Shown here piece by piece: positions 1-11,664 of a DNA stretch of 64,000 nt. The stretch comes from Lutjanus erythropterus (Eukaryota; Chordata; Actinopteri; Lutjaniformes; Lutjanidae). Position 1 is the stretch's first letter; each line of letters begins with the position of its first letter. The notes under the pieces are model-generated. The model was not told where the DNA came from and did not search any database. It saw nothing but the letters and a program-made list of their open reading frames with translations. Location: assembly GCA_020091685.1 (NCBI GenBank), contig CM034591.1:12100833-12164832 (forward strand). The letters run 5' to 3'. The translations under genes were made by a program, and so were the position numbers.

Positions 1-377
1 TGAACAATTACAGTTTTAATCTTTTTTTTTCTTTTGGTAGACCAGTTGTTTCTGATAGTCCGCCATGTATGGCTGCAACTAGGTGTGTTGTAATATACCG
101 TGCACTGATGATAACTATGAGATTTGAAAAATTACATTTTGATATCATTATGTTGTATGTGATGTTATTATTAAACATATGATAATATTGTGTAAGTAAT
201 CCAGTGCCTCTTAAACATGCTATATGCTCTTCAGTCTGTTACTCTTTCTCTCCCTACACGTTTGAGTGTAATTCATTTTACAAAAAGAGGCAAAACAATT
301 AGCATAACACAATAATATCATTATCATGAATTCTTTTAACCAAGATTATCATGTAGAGACAATCTGACAGCATGACA
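1..377. other. Non-coding, nothing recognised
   Basis: AT-rich single-copy-looking sequence with a short T-run near position 25. No coding frame, repeat end or RNA structure was recognised. Confidence 0.5.
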
Positions 378-911
378 GCCCCAGCTGCCACTGACAATCA
401 TTGTTGTTAAGTCAGAAAATACCTGTCAGAACTTCCCAAAGTCCAAGGTTGGTTTCTTCATATTGTCTAAGGAATTGAACAAATAGTCAAAGATATTCAG
501 TTTGCCTTCAAATGAGACACAGAAAATCAGCGAATCCTAACAATGGAGAAGCTGGAACCAATAATTGTTTGGCATTTTTGATTAACAGTCCAATACTGAG
601 TATCAGTATCAGCTGCGTGGAGTTATTTAAAGTCCAAGTGCAGTATATGCATTTATTTAAATTTCTATTTTTAATGTTTGAATAGTGCCAACCAATCAAA
701 AGTGCTGTAGAAAGGGAAAAAGACAGTATTGGTATCAGCTGATACTCAAGATTGCCGCGTCAGTATTAGACATTAAAAAGTTGTATCGAGCCATCCATAT
801 TTTTGATTGAAAATTTACTGAAACTATGAATCAGTTATCAAAATAGTTGCTGATTAAGTTTCTGTGGATCGGTTATATGTTTAATCAGTTTTTTAATTGT
901 TTCAGCTCTGC
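378..911 (+). mobile_element. Family A interspersed repeat, interrupted by a younger insertion
   Basis: The left part (378-583) carries landmarks that recur at 51460, 55237 and 60720: a start resembling GGGCTGCAACTAACAATC, then an 'aacttccca-agtccaagg' segment, 'aaagatattcagtttgcc', 'gagaagctggaacca' and 'tttggcatttttg'. The right part (809-911) resumes the same consensus with 'atcaaaatagttgctgatta' and ends in 'gtttcagctct'. The split in the middle is the insertion annotated at 584-798. The family is a common percomorph non-autonomous DNA element with TAGGGCTGCAAC-type ends; that assignment is from memory. The copy has no coding capacity. Confidence 0.7.
584..798. mobile_element. Nested insertion with 10-bp flanking duplication
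   Basis: Sequence foreign to family A sits between two exact copies of ATTTTTGATT (574-583 and 799-808). It contains repeated 'gtatcagctgatactc'-type motifs and ends in 'gttgtatcgagccatcca', a pattern seen in a widespread vertebrate short DNA element with TATCGG-rich sequence. The duplicated flank marks it as a later insertion into the family A copy. The true duplication may be 8 bp plus two chance matches, which would suit a hAT-type transposase. Non-coding. Confidence 0.65.
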
Positions 912-2074
912 TGCTATGTTTGAGGTTTTCTTTTATCCAACTCCAAGTAATGTTGGAAAGTAAAGTTACATGACTACAGAGATGCACAAAATTAACATCT
1001 CCATTCCTCTCTGCAGTGAAATTGGCGGCATCCAGGCTTCCCTCTGCTGTTACTGCTGGAAGGCTGTTGGAGGCGGTTTGAAGGTAGGTAAGTTTGGGAT
1101 CAAATTTCTCTTTGTTGACCTTTGACCACAAAGCTGCACTTGAAAATAGAGTTACACTAGAACACACCGGCTGAGACGAAAGGAAAGGCTGACTTGTGAA
1201 GCCATCTCATTTGATGAGCTGAATTATTATTGATCATCATGTGTAGAACACCTAGAATAATTGCTGAATGTGAATTATGTTTGTTAGTTTTTACATGACA
1301 GTTCATGCAAAAGGATATGAACATGCATGTGTGAACAGGATGCCACAAATAACCCAGATTACAAGGGTTAAGAGTATTTAGTTGAATACAGCCAACTTAG
1401 TTCTATTGTGTAGGAGTTGCTGTTGCAGACTTGCTCAGAAAGTGGACATACAATACTGTGTCTTCACTGGAAACTCACAAAGGGTCATATGCATGTTCAC
1501 CACCAGTGTAAAGTTTAGTTTTGCTTCCTTCTTTGTGATGGACAGTAGACAGTTGACAGACACCGGCACATTAGGAGGCCTTACTTAGTGCAGGGCAGCC
1601 TGAGCCTCTGAGGGCTTTTTTCCACAGCATCCTTTCGATGCACAAGTTATTTCTAGCTTTTTCATTGATTGAGCAGAGTGGCTTTTTTATCGTGTCCATC
1701 AGAAAATGGACTCTGGCTACTTGGTTGCAGAGGAGGCTAAAGATTTATTGACTGTCCCTGTATTGACAAAATATGTGGTGCAGAGCTCAATGATGGCAAT
1801 TACTTAGACTGGTTTAGACCACTTTCTTCTTTGGTAATTACCATGAAGGAGAAGGAGGAGAGCACTGCTGACATAAATTATCTTTTTTTTGTGCCTGCAA
1901 CTTGAATGTTGTGATGAACTAAATGACAAGCAATTTCAGTTACATTTCAGGATACATTACATTTGTATACTAAAAGTAAAAGAAATAAATAATTTATGTG
2001 TGTGTGTGTGAGTAGATAGAGATATTTGTGAGGTGAAATTAGTTGCACTGTATCTACTTTGTCAGGTCAGTGAA
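912..2074. other. Non-coding, nothing recognised
   Basis: Unremarkable AT-rich sequence with a short GT run near 1997-2010. The open frames here are short, lack conserved motifs and are not supported by splice structure. Confidence 0.5.
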
Positions 2075-2460
2075 TGAAGAGTGAGGATGGAAATTGGTAA
2101 GATTTCATTGATACCAGTACCATCATTGATTCTGATTATTGGTCCAATTCTTTAACAATAACCTCAGTGATTCCAGATCAGTTTTAGTTGTGTGAGTGTT
2201 AAATGCATGGCATTTCAAGAATTTAAGCTCATGTTGCATAGAGGGATGTTTCAGCATGTTGCTGGTGTTTCTACACTTACATTTACAACTAGCACTGTCG
2301 TCATCTTTCTTTGTGAGATGATATTACAAGTTTCTGACATTAATGAAAGGAACTGATAAGCTCAGAGGCTTATGTTTCCAATGTATTGGACTGGTTCATA
2401 ACTGGTTTTCAACAGTTATGATTCTTGTTACTCTTCATTAGGAATGGGAATCATGTACCA
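2075..2460 (+). repeat. Possible old interspersed repeat
   Basis: The motifs 'gataccagtaccatcattg', 'gattctgattattggtcc' and, further on, 'gaatgggaatcatgtacc' resemble a degenerate teleost element whose ends are rich in 'tatcgattccg' words. No second copy, terminal inverted repeat or target duplication is visible in this window, so this is a weak call from remembered patterns. Confidence 0.35.
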
Positions 2461-2880
2461 CACTAAAGATTTAGGCAGAAAAGAAGTTTTTCACTCTGCC
2501 ACAGACAAACCTGTATCAAATGCAGCAGGTCAGTGTACAACAGAAGCAACAAACAACATAGGACCTTTGCTTTATTTTTTCATATTAGTGTTGCTAGAAT
2601 AATCACTGGCCTCCCGCCACTCTACAAAGTCAGTCCACCCAAGCTGGCAACATGCACAGGACTCAAAGTGTCTTTGTCCTTCAATGGCGCTGATTTTTTT
2701 CTTTGAATGACCACCAATTAGACATTTCCAACTGTTAGTTCCAAGTAAAACTGTGCCTCATTCACCACTGATAACCCAGTAAACCTTCTGATACGGGGCC
2801 ACAGATCACCATGCCAGGGCATTATGACAGCTGCCAAGCAGCCAGTCCAAAGCCAGGTTACCTCCAAACATTCTAGCCTA

Positions 2881-3110
2881 CAGTAGCTAATCTGCCTCTT
2901 CCAGCTTGTGTCCATCCGTGCCACAATACATCACAGCTATGACTCCCCTGTGCCACAGTGGGCGGGCACCATTAAGCTGGATGGATGGGGGAGCTGTGCC
3001 AGTCAGGGACTGCCATACGAGCCTCTCTTTCCTGCTTCTTCCTCCAGCTTGGTGCCCTTTAATGGGCACTTAATATGGCTGACAAATTTACAAGGCATTT
3101 AAAAATGACC
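2881..3110. promoter_or_regulatory. Weak enhancer-like block
   Basis: Complex, repeat-free sequence with moderate GC content and homeodomain-type cores (for example around 3058-3076, 'ctttaatgggcacttaatat'). No coding pattern. Regulatory function is inferred only from base composition and lack of repeats. Confidence 0.22.
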
Positions 3111-3540
3111 CAGTCAGCCAGTCAGCAGAGGGGAGGAGAGGAGGAGAGAATGAGAAGGAGGAAAGAGTGTCCAATCTCATTTTCTCCTGCCGACCAGGGC
3201 AATAAACACGCTGGATTTATATCAGAGCTGGGTTATGGGATGAGCAGGCTTTGTGTGTGTTTCAGTGTGTGTGTGTGTGTGTTTAGTGTACACACTCTGT
3301 CTCCCCAGTACAAATAATTCACCCTGAACACCTGTCAACATGAGTCACGACACCAGAGAATTCCTGCAATTGAGCACATCCAACTAATTGGTGGCAGCCT
3401 GCCAGCCATCCCCCGTTCTCCCTCCCTCTTTCTGTCTCTCACCCACTTCCTCTTTCTCTCTCTTTATCTCTTTCTTTCTCTCACTCTTTATATATTTATT
3501 CCATATATCTTACCCACACTCCTCCTCCACTCCCTGCCTC

Positions 3541-3545
<5 letters not shown>
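3111..3545. other. Purine-rich then pyrimidine-rich non-coding stretch
   Basis: A GA-rich segment (3120-3170) is followed by a GT run at 3265-3282 and a CT-rich stretch (3400-3545) leading into the CT microsatellite. Nothing else was recognised. Confidence 0.5.

Positions 3546-3579
<34 letters not shown>
3546..3579. repeat. (CT)n microsatellite
   Basis: Uninterrupted CT dinucleotides, about 17 units, at the end of a longer pyrimidine-rich tract. Confidence 0.95.
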
Positions 3580-3582
<3 letters not shown>

Positions 3583-3609
3583 TTTCCCCCCTCATCTATT
3601 TTAACATAA

Positions 3610-4110
3610 CATTTATGGATGAATGATTTAATACTGGTTATCAAACCCATCATTGTAATCGCATCTCTAATTACGCTTAATTAAAACAGTCTAATGGCTG
3701 CTGCTGAGTTGGTTTTTGAAAGCAAATCAGCTGCTCTTCTATCTCGCTAGAATTCCTCCCCTGACTTAGCATTCGGTGTACTCACTCAACACCTCCGACA
3801 ACCAATCAACTCCAAATTCTCTACCCAGCTCTTGTCAGGTCGTTAATTAAGCTCCCGAAGTGCCTAATGATTAAGATAACGCAGCAATCTAATGGTGAAC
3901 AGGCTCTTTCCTCCCTCTTCTTTTTACAGCTTTCGATTATAGCACCCTTGAGGTGTTACTCAATCTTGATGAAATGCAGACAATTGACAAATCAGTTGCT
4001 TTGAGCCGGGGCTTATTACCCTGCTGCATATTCATGAGTTGTTTGGGGAAGAGTGGGATGATTTTTAATCAAAGTCGCAGAAAAGGATGATGGGAAAGCG
4101 GGGGGCTCTG
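3610..4110. promoter_or_regulatory. Candidate conserved enhancer (ATTA-rich block)
   Basis: About 500 bases of complex sequence without repeats, dense in TAAT/ATTA cores: 'tctaattacgcttaattaaa' near 3665, 'gtcgttaattaagct' near 3840 and 'cctaatgattaagataac' near 3863. It also has an octamer-like 'catattcatgag' near 4027 and a TCF/LEF-type ATCAAAG at 4068-4074. These are hallmarks of vertebrate developmental enhancers. The TCF site is noteworthy because TLE proteins are TCF co-repressors. Conservation cannot be tested here; function is inferred. Confidence 0.42.
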
Positions 4111-4240
4111 TTGAGGGGTGGTGGGCCTGCCACACCTACCCCCCTCCCTCATCTCACCCAGCCTCTCACCACCCCACTGTGAATAACATGCATCATTCAT
4201 TGGATTTAGCTCACATTTGCGTAGAGGCAGCTGGCAGTGG

Positions 4241-4243
<3 letters not shown>

Positions 4244-4276
<33 letters not shown>
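4244..4276. repeat. (GT)n microsatellite
   Basis: About 16 uninterrupted GT units. Confidence 0.95.
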
Positions 4277-4279
<3 letters not shown>

Positions 4280-6145
4280 CAATGTGAGGGCTTGCTTCAA
4301 GGGGCCTTGGACAAATGGAGGTGCCACATGGTCAGACCAGATGTTCTGGTTTCTTATGTGCATAGCTCATCAAAAACAACAACCGGTGCCACTATTGGGC
4401 CCCTGCTATCCAGTAAGGCCAGCCAACCCATCTGCTTCCTGCCTGCCAGGCCCGGTGCATTGTGGGTCCTGGCTATTTCTCTGGTGCGTTTGCAGTTTCC
4501 AATCCGTTTTGTGTGTGATGAGAGAGAGGAAGTGTCAGTGCATGAACATCAGCAATAACCTTTCTGAACAACTGTAGTCATCATAAAATGCGATGGAGGA
4601 CAATGGAAGGAGATAGAGAATATTTGATATACAGGCAGCCAAAGACATACCAGGTCACAGTTAACAAAACAGCAGATTATAAATGGAAAACAAGTGGGAA
4701 TGTTTACCCAAGATTAAGTAGGTTTATCCAACCCACTATTTGGAATTAACTTCCACATCGGCTGATTCTGCACCATGGGATTTACATCCAGCATCAATAT
4801 TCAGGGCCAGTATAGGAAGTCGTTTGTCACTCATGAAGTGAAGTGGGAATTCTGCGTCTTGAGTTCTAGGTGGTGCCTCTGACTTTGTGTAGGTGACTGG
4901 AGTTTATATCCTATCAAACAGTACTACAAGATCTTTCCCTAACCAATATTTTACTTTTCTAACCTTCTAACTTAACATCAAGCTGTAAAGCAGCCTTTGG
5001 TGAAAAGTTTCGCACCCAGCATCACTGATGATTGTAATCAGTCAAAAAATGATGCATGATGAAAAACAGCAAAGAAAGGAAACATATATATAAACATGCA
5101 CACACAACCACTTATGCAGCTGCTATTATTACTGAAAAAGGTTGCTAAGTAGGCTCTTAACTGCGACACATAAACAAAAACAATGCTGAAGTCCAGATGT
5201 GTTTTATACTGTTTATTAAACAAAAAGACTGACTGGCAGAATCTCTGACATACAGGTGAACTGTGTAATGTAATCAGTAATGTGAAACCACACCCATGTG
5301 CCATTTACCATAGGTGACCCAAAATAATGTGTGCAGCCTAACCAAAATAATAAACAACACAGGCTAAGTTCACATTACATATGCACACAGACTTATGTAA
5401 ATGTAGTTGAACTAAAGAGTATGCAAAGAGGTAGATGAAAAATATTCAAACCATATTGGTGCAGTATTAACGTCTGGCTTTGGTCAGTGTGAAGGCCAAC
5501 AGGCACCACATAGGTCCAGCTGTGGCTCCTACACCTCAAAACCTATCGACAGTGTAATGTAGCATTTGTGTTGATAATAGCTAGAGACCAACCTTGGTAT
5601 CCTCAAGGGAAGTCCCTGAGAAGTGTGTCTTGTTGCACCTGTGACTGCATTTAACACTGGTGTTGTGGTGGTGCCATGCCATTGTTCTGATAACCCATTA
5701 TTACTCCAAAACCCTAATAGTCCAAAAAATGTTCCATTGGACTGCAAGCCCTTTTGTCCAACAGTCCATTGTCCTGAAAGGCCATTGCTTCAAGAGTAAC
5801 CCTAATATCTAATAACTAATATCAGACACGTTTGATTTTGTTGGTATATACAAGATGACAAAAAGCCCGTAGGATATTGAGACGACTCAGAGTTTTTGAT
5901 CAGCCCACATCTAACAGCTCAAGGTGATGGTGGTGCAAACTGCCATGATTTTATTTACACAACACAAAATCATGTGAAATGCTTGATGTGGTGCCAGAAA
6001 GATAGCCAATTAAGGGCAAAAACCCAGCAGATTCAGCACCATGGACAGGGCCGGCAGTCACTGAACTAACAATCGCAGTTAGTTTACAATGGGCCTTTGG
6101 AGCAATGGGTGTTTGTCTTCAGCCAGTCACTGTCATCGGGTCCTT
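4277..6145. other. Non-coding, nothing firmly recognised
   Basis: Ordinary AT-rich intergenic sequence. Around 5650-5810 there is a run of 'ccattattac..ccaaa' and 'gtccattgtcctg' phrases that may be a very old repeat, but no ends or second copy were found. Confidence 0.45.
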
Positions 6146-6178
6146 TGGTAGACACCTATGTCAAGTAGGTGTCTACCA
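6146..6178. repeat. Short perfect hairpin (12-bp stem, 9-nt loop)
   Basis: TGGTAGACACCT (6146-6157) is followed by a 9-base loop and its exact reverse complement AGGTGTCTACCA (6167-6178). Related 'acacataggtgcgtaggtg' words continue downstream. It is too short for a typical animal microRNA precursor stem and no longer arms are visible. It may be a chance or mutational palindrome. Confidence 0.8.
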
Positions 6179-8364
6179 TAGGACACATAGGTGCGTAGGT
6201 GTGCTGGAGTCCGCAAAAACAAGATTTGCAAGTGTGTTAAGGTACTCTGATGATTCTTTAAACATAGTTTAATTTCCAAAAAATAATCTTTCATAAATAT
6301 AACTACGCTACATTAGGCATGTGCAGATATTTTAGAAAGTGACAATGTTTGTCTGGTGTAGGCCTGTCAGCTCTTTGCAAATGATTTTTAACCACATATT
6401 CACTTTTAAACATCAGTTAGAAAAATCCAATGTTTTGTAATTCCACGATAAATTGCACCACATTAGACAAAAGATAAACTCATTAAACTTGCTCAGCACC
6501 ATTCTACACTGTCTGTTAACAGGGAGTAATTTGGATCTTAATTACTGCTCAGATGTGTTATTCTGCACTTACTGTCTGTACCCAAGTGTTTGCACATTTA
6601 TCTGTTTTGTGTTTTTTTGTTTTTTTCAGATAATAAGAAGGTGAGGGTAAATTTTTTTTGTCATTTCTGTATGATGTGTGCCTCTTGTAACTTAGTCTGA
6701 ATGTATGATGTTGTTTTTTGTGCCATTCATTTTGTATTTTGTTTAATGTGCATCTTGTGATATCTGGTGGCTTTGTGCTAAATTTTTGTTGGTGTGCCAG
6801 GTTGATAACCACAGTAAAATCTTTGCGCTCCACACAGTCAACCCATTGACCTTTATATCAGGAGGATGATGAATAGTGCTGCCTGTGTGATGGTCCTGTT
6901 GTGACTTGATATTGTCAATACTTCCCATTTGTGGTTGATGTTTGGTTGCTTTGATATTTGAATTGGGATTTTGTCTTCTGTGTCCAAAAATAGCCACACT
7001 TAACTTTGTAAGTGTGTAACACAAGCAGACTGCTTCTGTACTTCTGTTATTTGCATGGTTAATAGAAATGCTGCTTCATTGTAATTAACATGAGGCTGCA
7101 CAGTAACTATAACTTAGTCTGTCGTCCCACAGCCGATTTCATTGAGAATGTTACAACAATGAACTAATTGTCTGAATATCCCTGCTTTTTACATCTATAT
7201 ACAGTATATAACAAAATCTAGTAGAATCTATTTATGGACTAAATTATTCATATATGCAATATTATGCATTTTAAAACCTTCTGTGGATGAATGTTTTGCA
7301 GTTTTTATCCCCAGCAACTAATGAATAAGGTTCTGGGGTTAATGTCCCTGCTTACTTTTTCCTAAAGTATATTATTTACCCTAATATGCTATAGTTATTT
7401 ACCCATAAGTTATATTAGAGCATCCTTAGTAGTCGTTTCATAAGCTATCAGTGAACTCTAGTACAGGACAAATCATTTTGTGTCCTGTGAAATTTTAGGA
7501 CACAGAATCACAGCATAGGGCATTTGGCAACACAGAGCAGAAGGAGCATCCATGCGTGGGTGTGTGAGAGGTAGTTTGACCTTCACACATCTCTGAAAGT
7601 ATGAAACACAGCAGAATGACTTTTCACTTCCTTGGGCTATTAGAGTCCTTAAAATTCTATCCAACTCTTCAACCCTTCACCTACAGCGAAAAAAGTATGT
7701 TGCCCAGACAAGTACATAAATCATACTAATATCTTCCAATAAATGTTGCACTCAGGCCTTGTTTCAGCAAATCGCTGATGGCGATGCTACTCATGCTTGC
7801 AGTTGTTATCTTCTGTTGGCCCTCAGTAAACTGTAGCTCCTCCTTTTGCCTCCATCCTCCTCGTTTCATTCAGCTCATGTGTCTCATTATGGAGGCAGAG
7901 CACAATTTGTTATTATGTGCACTGTCTTGCTATCATTAGCACTTGGTGAATGTTAGCTTCACTTGGGTAAGCCCATCCATAACCACATTTATTATTGTTG
8001 CCCAGTGAGCTGCACTATTATGATGACTAATTGCTGGAGCCTAATTGTTGTTAGTCTGAGCGACTTGGTTGGCTTGAAATAGCTGGAGAGGATGTTTCAA
8101 TACTGTGGATTGTAAAAGGTGGAGGATGTGTTGGAACAGGCCTGTGTCTGTCTGTTTTTGTCTAAGTGCCTATGTGCACTTATTTGACTCCAACGTGAGG
8201 CCATTTTTCTGGTTTTCACTTGCTTAAGATCAATTCACTGTTTGGATTCATGTTTCAGCTCAACATTCAGCTATTTTTTATTGATGTTATTTATATTTAT
8301 GTTATGTATCTTGCTATAAAATCTTGAGATATTGTCACTTCTAGGTAAGTGCAGTAAACTGATT
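6179..8364. other. Non-coding, nothing recognised
   Basis: AT-rich sequence with no coding frame, repeat ends or clear regulatory block. Around 7740-8060 the sequence is somewhat more complex and carries ATTA cores, but I do not separate it as a candidate. Confidence 0.45.
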
Positions 8365-8718
8365 ACTTAATACAGCCTCCATACTGCTTGTCTTGCATAA
8401 TCCAAGTCTCCGAAAGCCCTGACATGCCATTCAGTTGTGCGTGCTCAACATCACACCACACACACGCAGTTCAGACAGTGTGCATGTGCATGTGAACGTG
8501 GCTCCAAGATAAGGATCTACAGTGAAGATTTAGACTAAAACATGGTGTAAATTATGTCTTTTTTCCCTTTGAAAACTGGTCCCCACTCACAGACATTGTT
8601 TGGGAGTTTCTCCAACTCTGTTTTCTTGTGAAACTCCACCAGTGTTTTGTGGACTGAAAACCTAAACCCTATCTTCAGAATCGACAGAATTTTCATTTTT
8701 GGGTGAACTATCCCTTTA
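8365..8718 (-). mobile_element. Miniature DNA element relic ending in CTATCCCTTTAA
   Basis: The right end reads 'tttttgggtgaactatccct' followed by TTTAA, the reverse of the very common fish terminal motif TTAAAGGGATAGTTCACCC. Inside, 'ctccatactgcttgtcttgc', 'gctccaagataaggatctac' and 'agatttagactaaaacatgg' fit the same remembered percomorph consensus. The left end is eroded. Non-coding. A TTAA-type target is suggested by the right edge but cannot be confirmed on the left. Confidence 0.55.
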
Positions 8719-11523
8719 AGTCAGGTTGCTCTGGAATTGCTTACAATACTAACATGATTACAAAACAAAAAAACAGCTAGGATATGTTGTTGGTATTTGT
8801 GTTTATCACTGTGAATACATTGAAGTATAATACAAAGGAAAGAAAAACGGCATTTTCAATGGGAGTCTGGGTTAAGGAAATAAGCCTTTACTCTTCCAGG
8901 TATTTTAAGCAGCACCTTAAGACAAGCTGTTTCTCATTAACCTGATCATCAACAGTAACCCAGCAGCCAGACAACTGGAGAACAGTACTCCCAGTCCCAG
9001 TACACTCTTGTCCTCTTGCTCTCATACTTCTGATTGGCTGTGAAGATGTTGTCCTCCACCCGAGCAAGGGCAAAGAGTCCACCTGAGGCTGAGCTACCTG
9101 GCATCCCTCCATGATGTGTCCTCCCCAAGGACTTCACCACTGAACCGTAGATGACCAAGCCGCACCTGTCGGAAATGCTCCACTGATGTTAGTCAGCACA
9201 GCAACAGCACTGTGTGTATATGTGTGTGTGTTTTTTTTCTCTTTGGTTTCTTTCATTGCTCTATTCGTTTTAGTAAATACTCTAATTCGTTAAGTTTTTG
9301 TTTATGTATCATGGCCTCTTGAGCTACTATAGTATAACTGTAATTCTAGTTTTAACAGATTTGAAGCATATGAAGCAGCTTAACTTCATGTGTTTGAACT
9401 GGTTTATAGTTCAAGTACAACAAACTGGTTTAATATTTAAGTAGTTTAAATAGGGGAAAATGCTGGTGCTGGTCCGTCCTTGATCCTGCAACCGCCACAA
9501 GGTAGATTTGCAACTCAGATTGATTGAACAGAACAGGCAAAGACTTTGGTGCAGATCCCAGGGGGTCCCCCCAACCTCTGAAATTAGTTTAGTAGCTCAG
9601 TCGGTCAGTTAAGTTCTAGTTTGCTGTGTTATTGTTAGCTTTGGGCGATGTTTACTAGATTGGCATGTGATGATGTCCACAGTCAAACACCAGGATGGAT
9701 GATGAACAGCGGCAACAGCTTCTTGTTGTTTTCACTCCCACATATCAAAAATACTGGCCCAACCCTAGTTATTGTGTGATTTGGTGATTTAAAGGGTTGG
9801 TTCAGGAGCAAACCACTGTTCTCTCCGAAGTTGTAATGAGATTTATGCCCTCGGGAAAAGACTTCATGTTGCAAAATGCAGCCTCCATGTGGTAAATTTT
9901 GTGAAACGGGCCTCTGATTTTGATCATATCTATGACTCATATGTGGTCTTCTTGACTTGCTCAACACTTGTGTCAGCTCTTTTGGGTGTGTCAGCAGCAC
10001 ATTTATCCTCAGTGATCTTCATGTCTGTTTTCAGTTCACACACACAGAGTATAATCAGCCATCAGAACCTGTAGAATATGTGCCACTCGATATAAGCTGA
10101 TTATTTACTCTTTTTGTAAGCAGTAAGCTCTCAAACTCACATATAAATGATTAATACACTTCAAAACCGCTTGTAAACCCATGTGATGCAGGCCCTAAAA
10201 ATCTGAATCAGTGTGAAAAAGAGAAGAAGAAGGCATCAATTATTCACAGGATTTCAATACATCTGCTGTTTGCTGTTTTTTGCATGAAGTGAATTCATTG
10301 ATCCATTTTTCCTTGATAACTCATTCTCTTTATTCTTTTGATTCGATGCCGATGTCACTCCCTTCAGCCACTCTCTCTTTTCCCTTCTCACTGTTTGTCT
10401 GTCTGTCTCTCTCCCTTTCTCTTCCTCTCCCTTTCTCCAAAGATCAGAGGAAAAAGATAAAACAGGCATCCCCAACACAGCAATGCTGTCATGCTTTCCC
10501 ATTCAGTTTACATCAAAAGCATAAGTGAGCTACACAATATTACAGATGATCTCCTACAGATTTTGGATATGCTTTTTGAATGATAAAAGCTCTCCAGGCC
10601 GACAAACAGAACACCAGTGAATATACTGGAAGCAAGCGTTGCTTCTAACAGTTTAACTTTATTTTTTACACTTTTATACTTGATGTCGATACACTTGGGT
10701 AAGCACAGGTTTTAGGTCTGATAAAAGTGTATTTAAATATTGATGAGGAAAGTGTGTTTGTGTACACAGAGCCAAGACGGTGTGTACTGCCAGGGCTCTG
10801 TCTTCACCCTCCCAGAGGCCAAAGGATAGCGTTTCACACCAAGGGAGGAAACATTAGCCTGAGGAAGGGGTTAGAGAAAGAGAGAGATAAAGAAAGTGTG
10901 TTGTGTGTCTGTTTGTGTACAGTTGACTAGGTGTTAAGTACAAACAGTTTGAGAGATTCTTTTACTCTTTAGTATGTCTGCATAGCTCTGGCCTGTGCAT
11001 GTTGATAGCCTCACCGTATTAATTCTTTAAACAGAAGACATTTAGAGCGGACAGAAACCCATCAATCCTAGCTGGGGAGGATGTGGTCTGGGTTGCCTTA
11101 GTTGGCATCTGCCTGAAGCAGTTGGCAGACTTTTTCACCTTGCTTTGTCTTTGTCCTGTTGATACAGGTTGTGCTCAGTCTGCACAGAGTTCAGATGAGT
11201 TAGAGAAACATGAGAGAGTGTTCCTGCTGTGCTGCTTTAAAACCCTAGTGCTGCAGGTGCTAAGACTTTACCAATGAAAATAAAAATCAATGAGTAAGGA
11301 AAGATGGTATATACGGTATTTATTTAGTCAATTGTGAATTAACAGTATGAGTCAAAAGTGAAGAAATTAGGAGAAAAGTGCAACCATGACTGTGCAATCT
11401 TGTGGTGTCTGATGTGTAATAACAACAGACCTTTCTCAGTACAGAGTGCACACAGGTAGACACAGTACTGACAGTTTACAACAGAAGTTTGTCATGGCGG
11501 CTATATTGTTATGAAATAGCAGG
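8719..11523. other. Non-coding, nothing firmly recognised
   Basis: A short GT run and T-rich tract lie near 9215-9240, and a CT-rich tract at 10360-10440. The phrase 'gtagctcagtcggt' near 9593 resembles a tRNA A box but has no B box downstream, so no RNA gene or SINE is called. No conserved frame was seen. Confidence 0.45.
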
Positions 11524-11664
11524 TTAACACAGGTTTAATTAATGACATTAATTAAAGTCCCATTCCGTTTGATGTAGTATAGCCTTTCCAGTGTAACATA
11601 TGCAAACAAAACCCTGACTCAGTTTGACCTGAGTGGAATAGAACCTTAATTGGTAGCACTGGTG
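11524..11664. mobile_element. Miniature inverted-repeat element, copy 1 of 2 (decayed)
   Basis: It aligns over its length with 57165-57322. Shared words include 'attaa..gtcccattcc', 'gcctttccagtg', 'accctgac' and 'gtttgacctgagtggaa', and the ends resemble TTAACACAGGT / CCTTAATTGGTAGCACTGGTG. The terminal inverted repeats are more eroded than in the second copy. No coding capacity. Confidence 0.75.

Noticed and set aside
838..1167. 109-codon minus-strand frame
   Set aside because: Overlaps the right end of the family A repeat and shows no domain.
6146..6178. microRNA precursor
   Set aside because: The stem is only 12 bp with a 9-base loop, far shorter than an animal precursor.
9590..9640. 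tRNA-like 'gtagctcagtcggt'
   Set aside because: No B box, no cloverleaf and no CCA-side stem follow; a chance A-box resemblance or a fragment too short to call.
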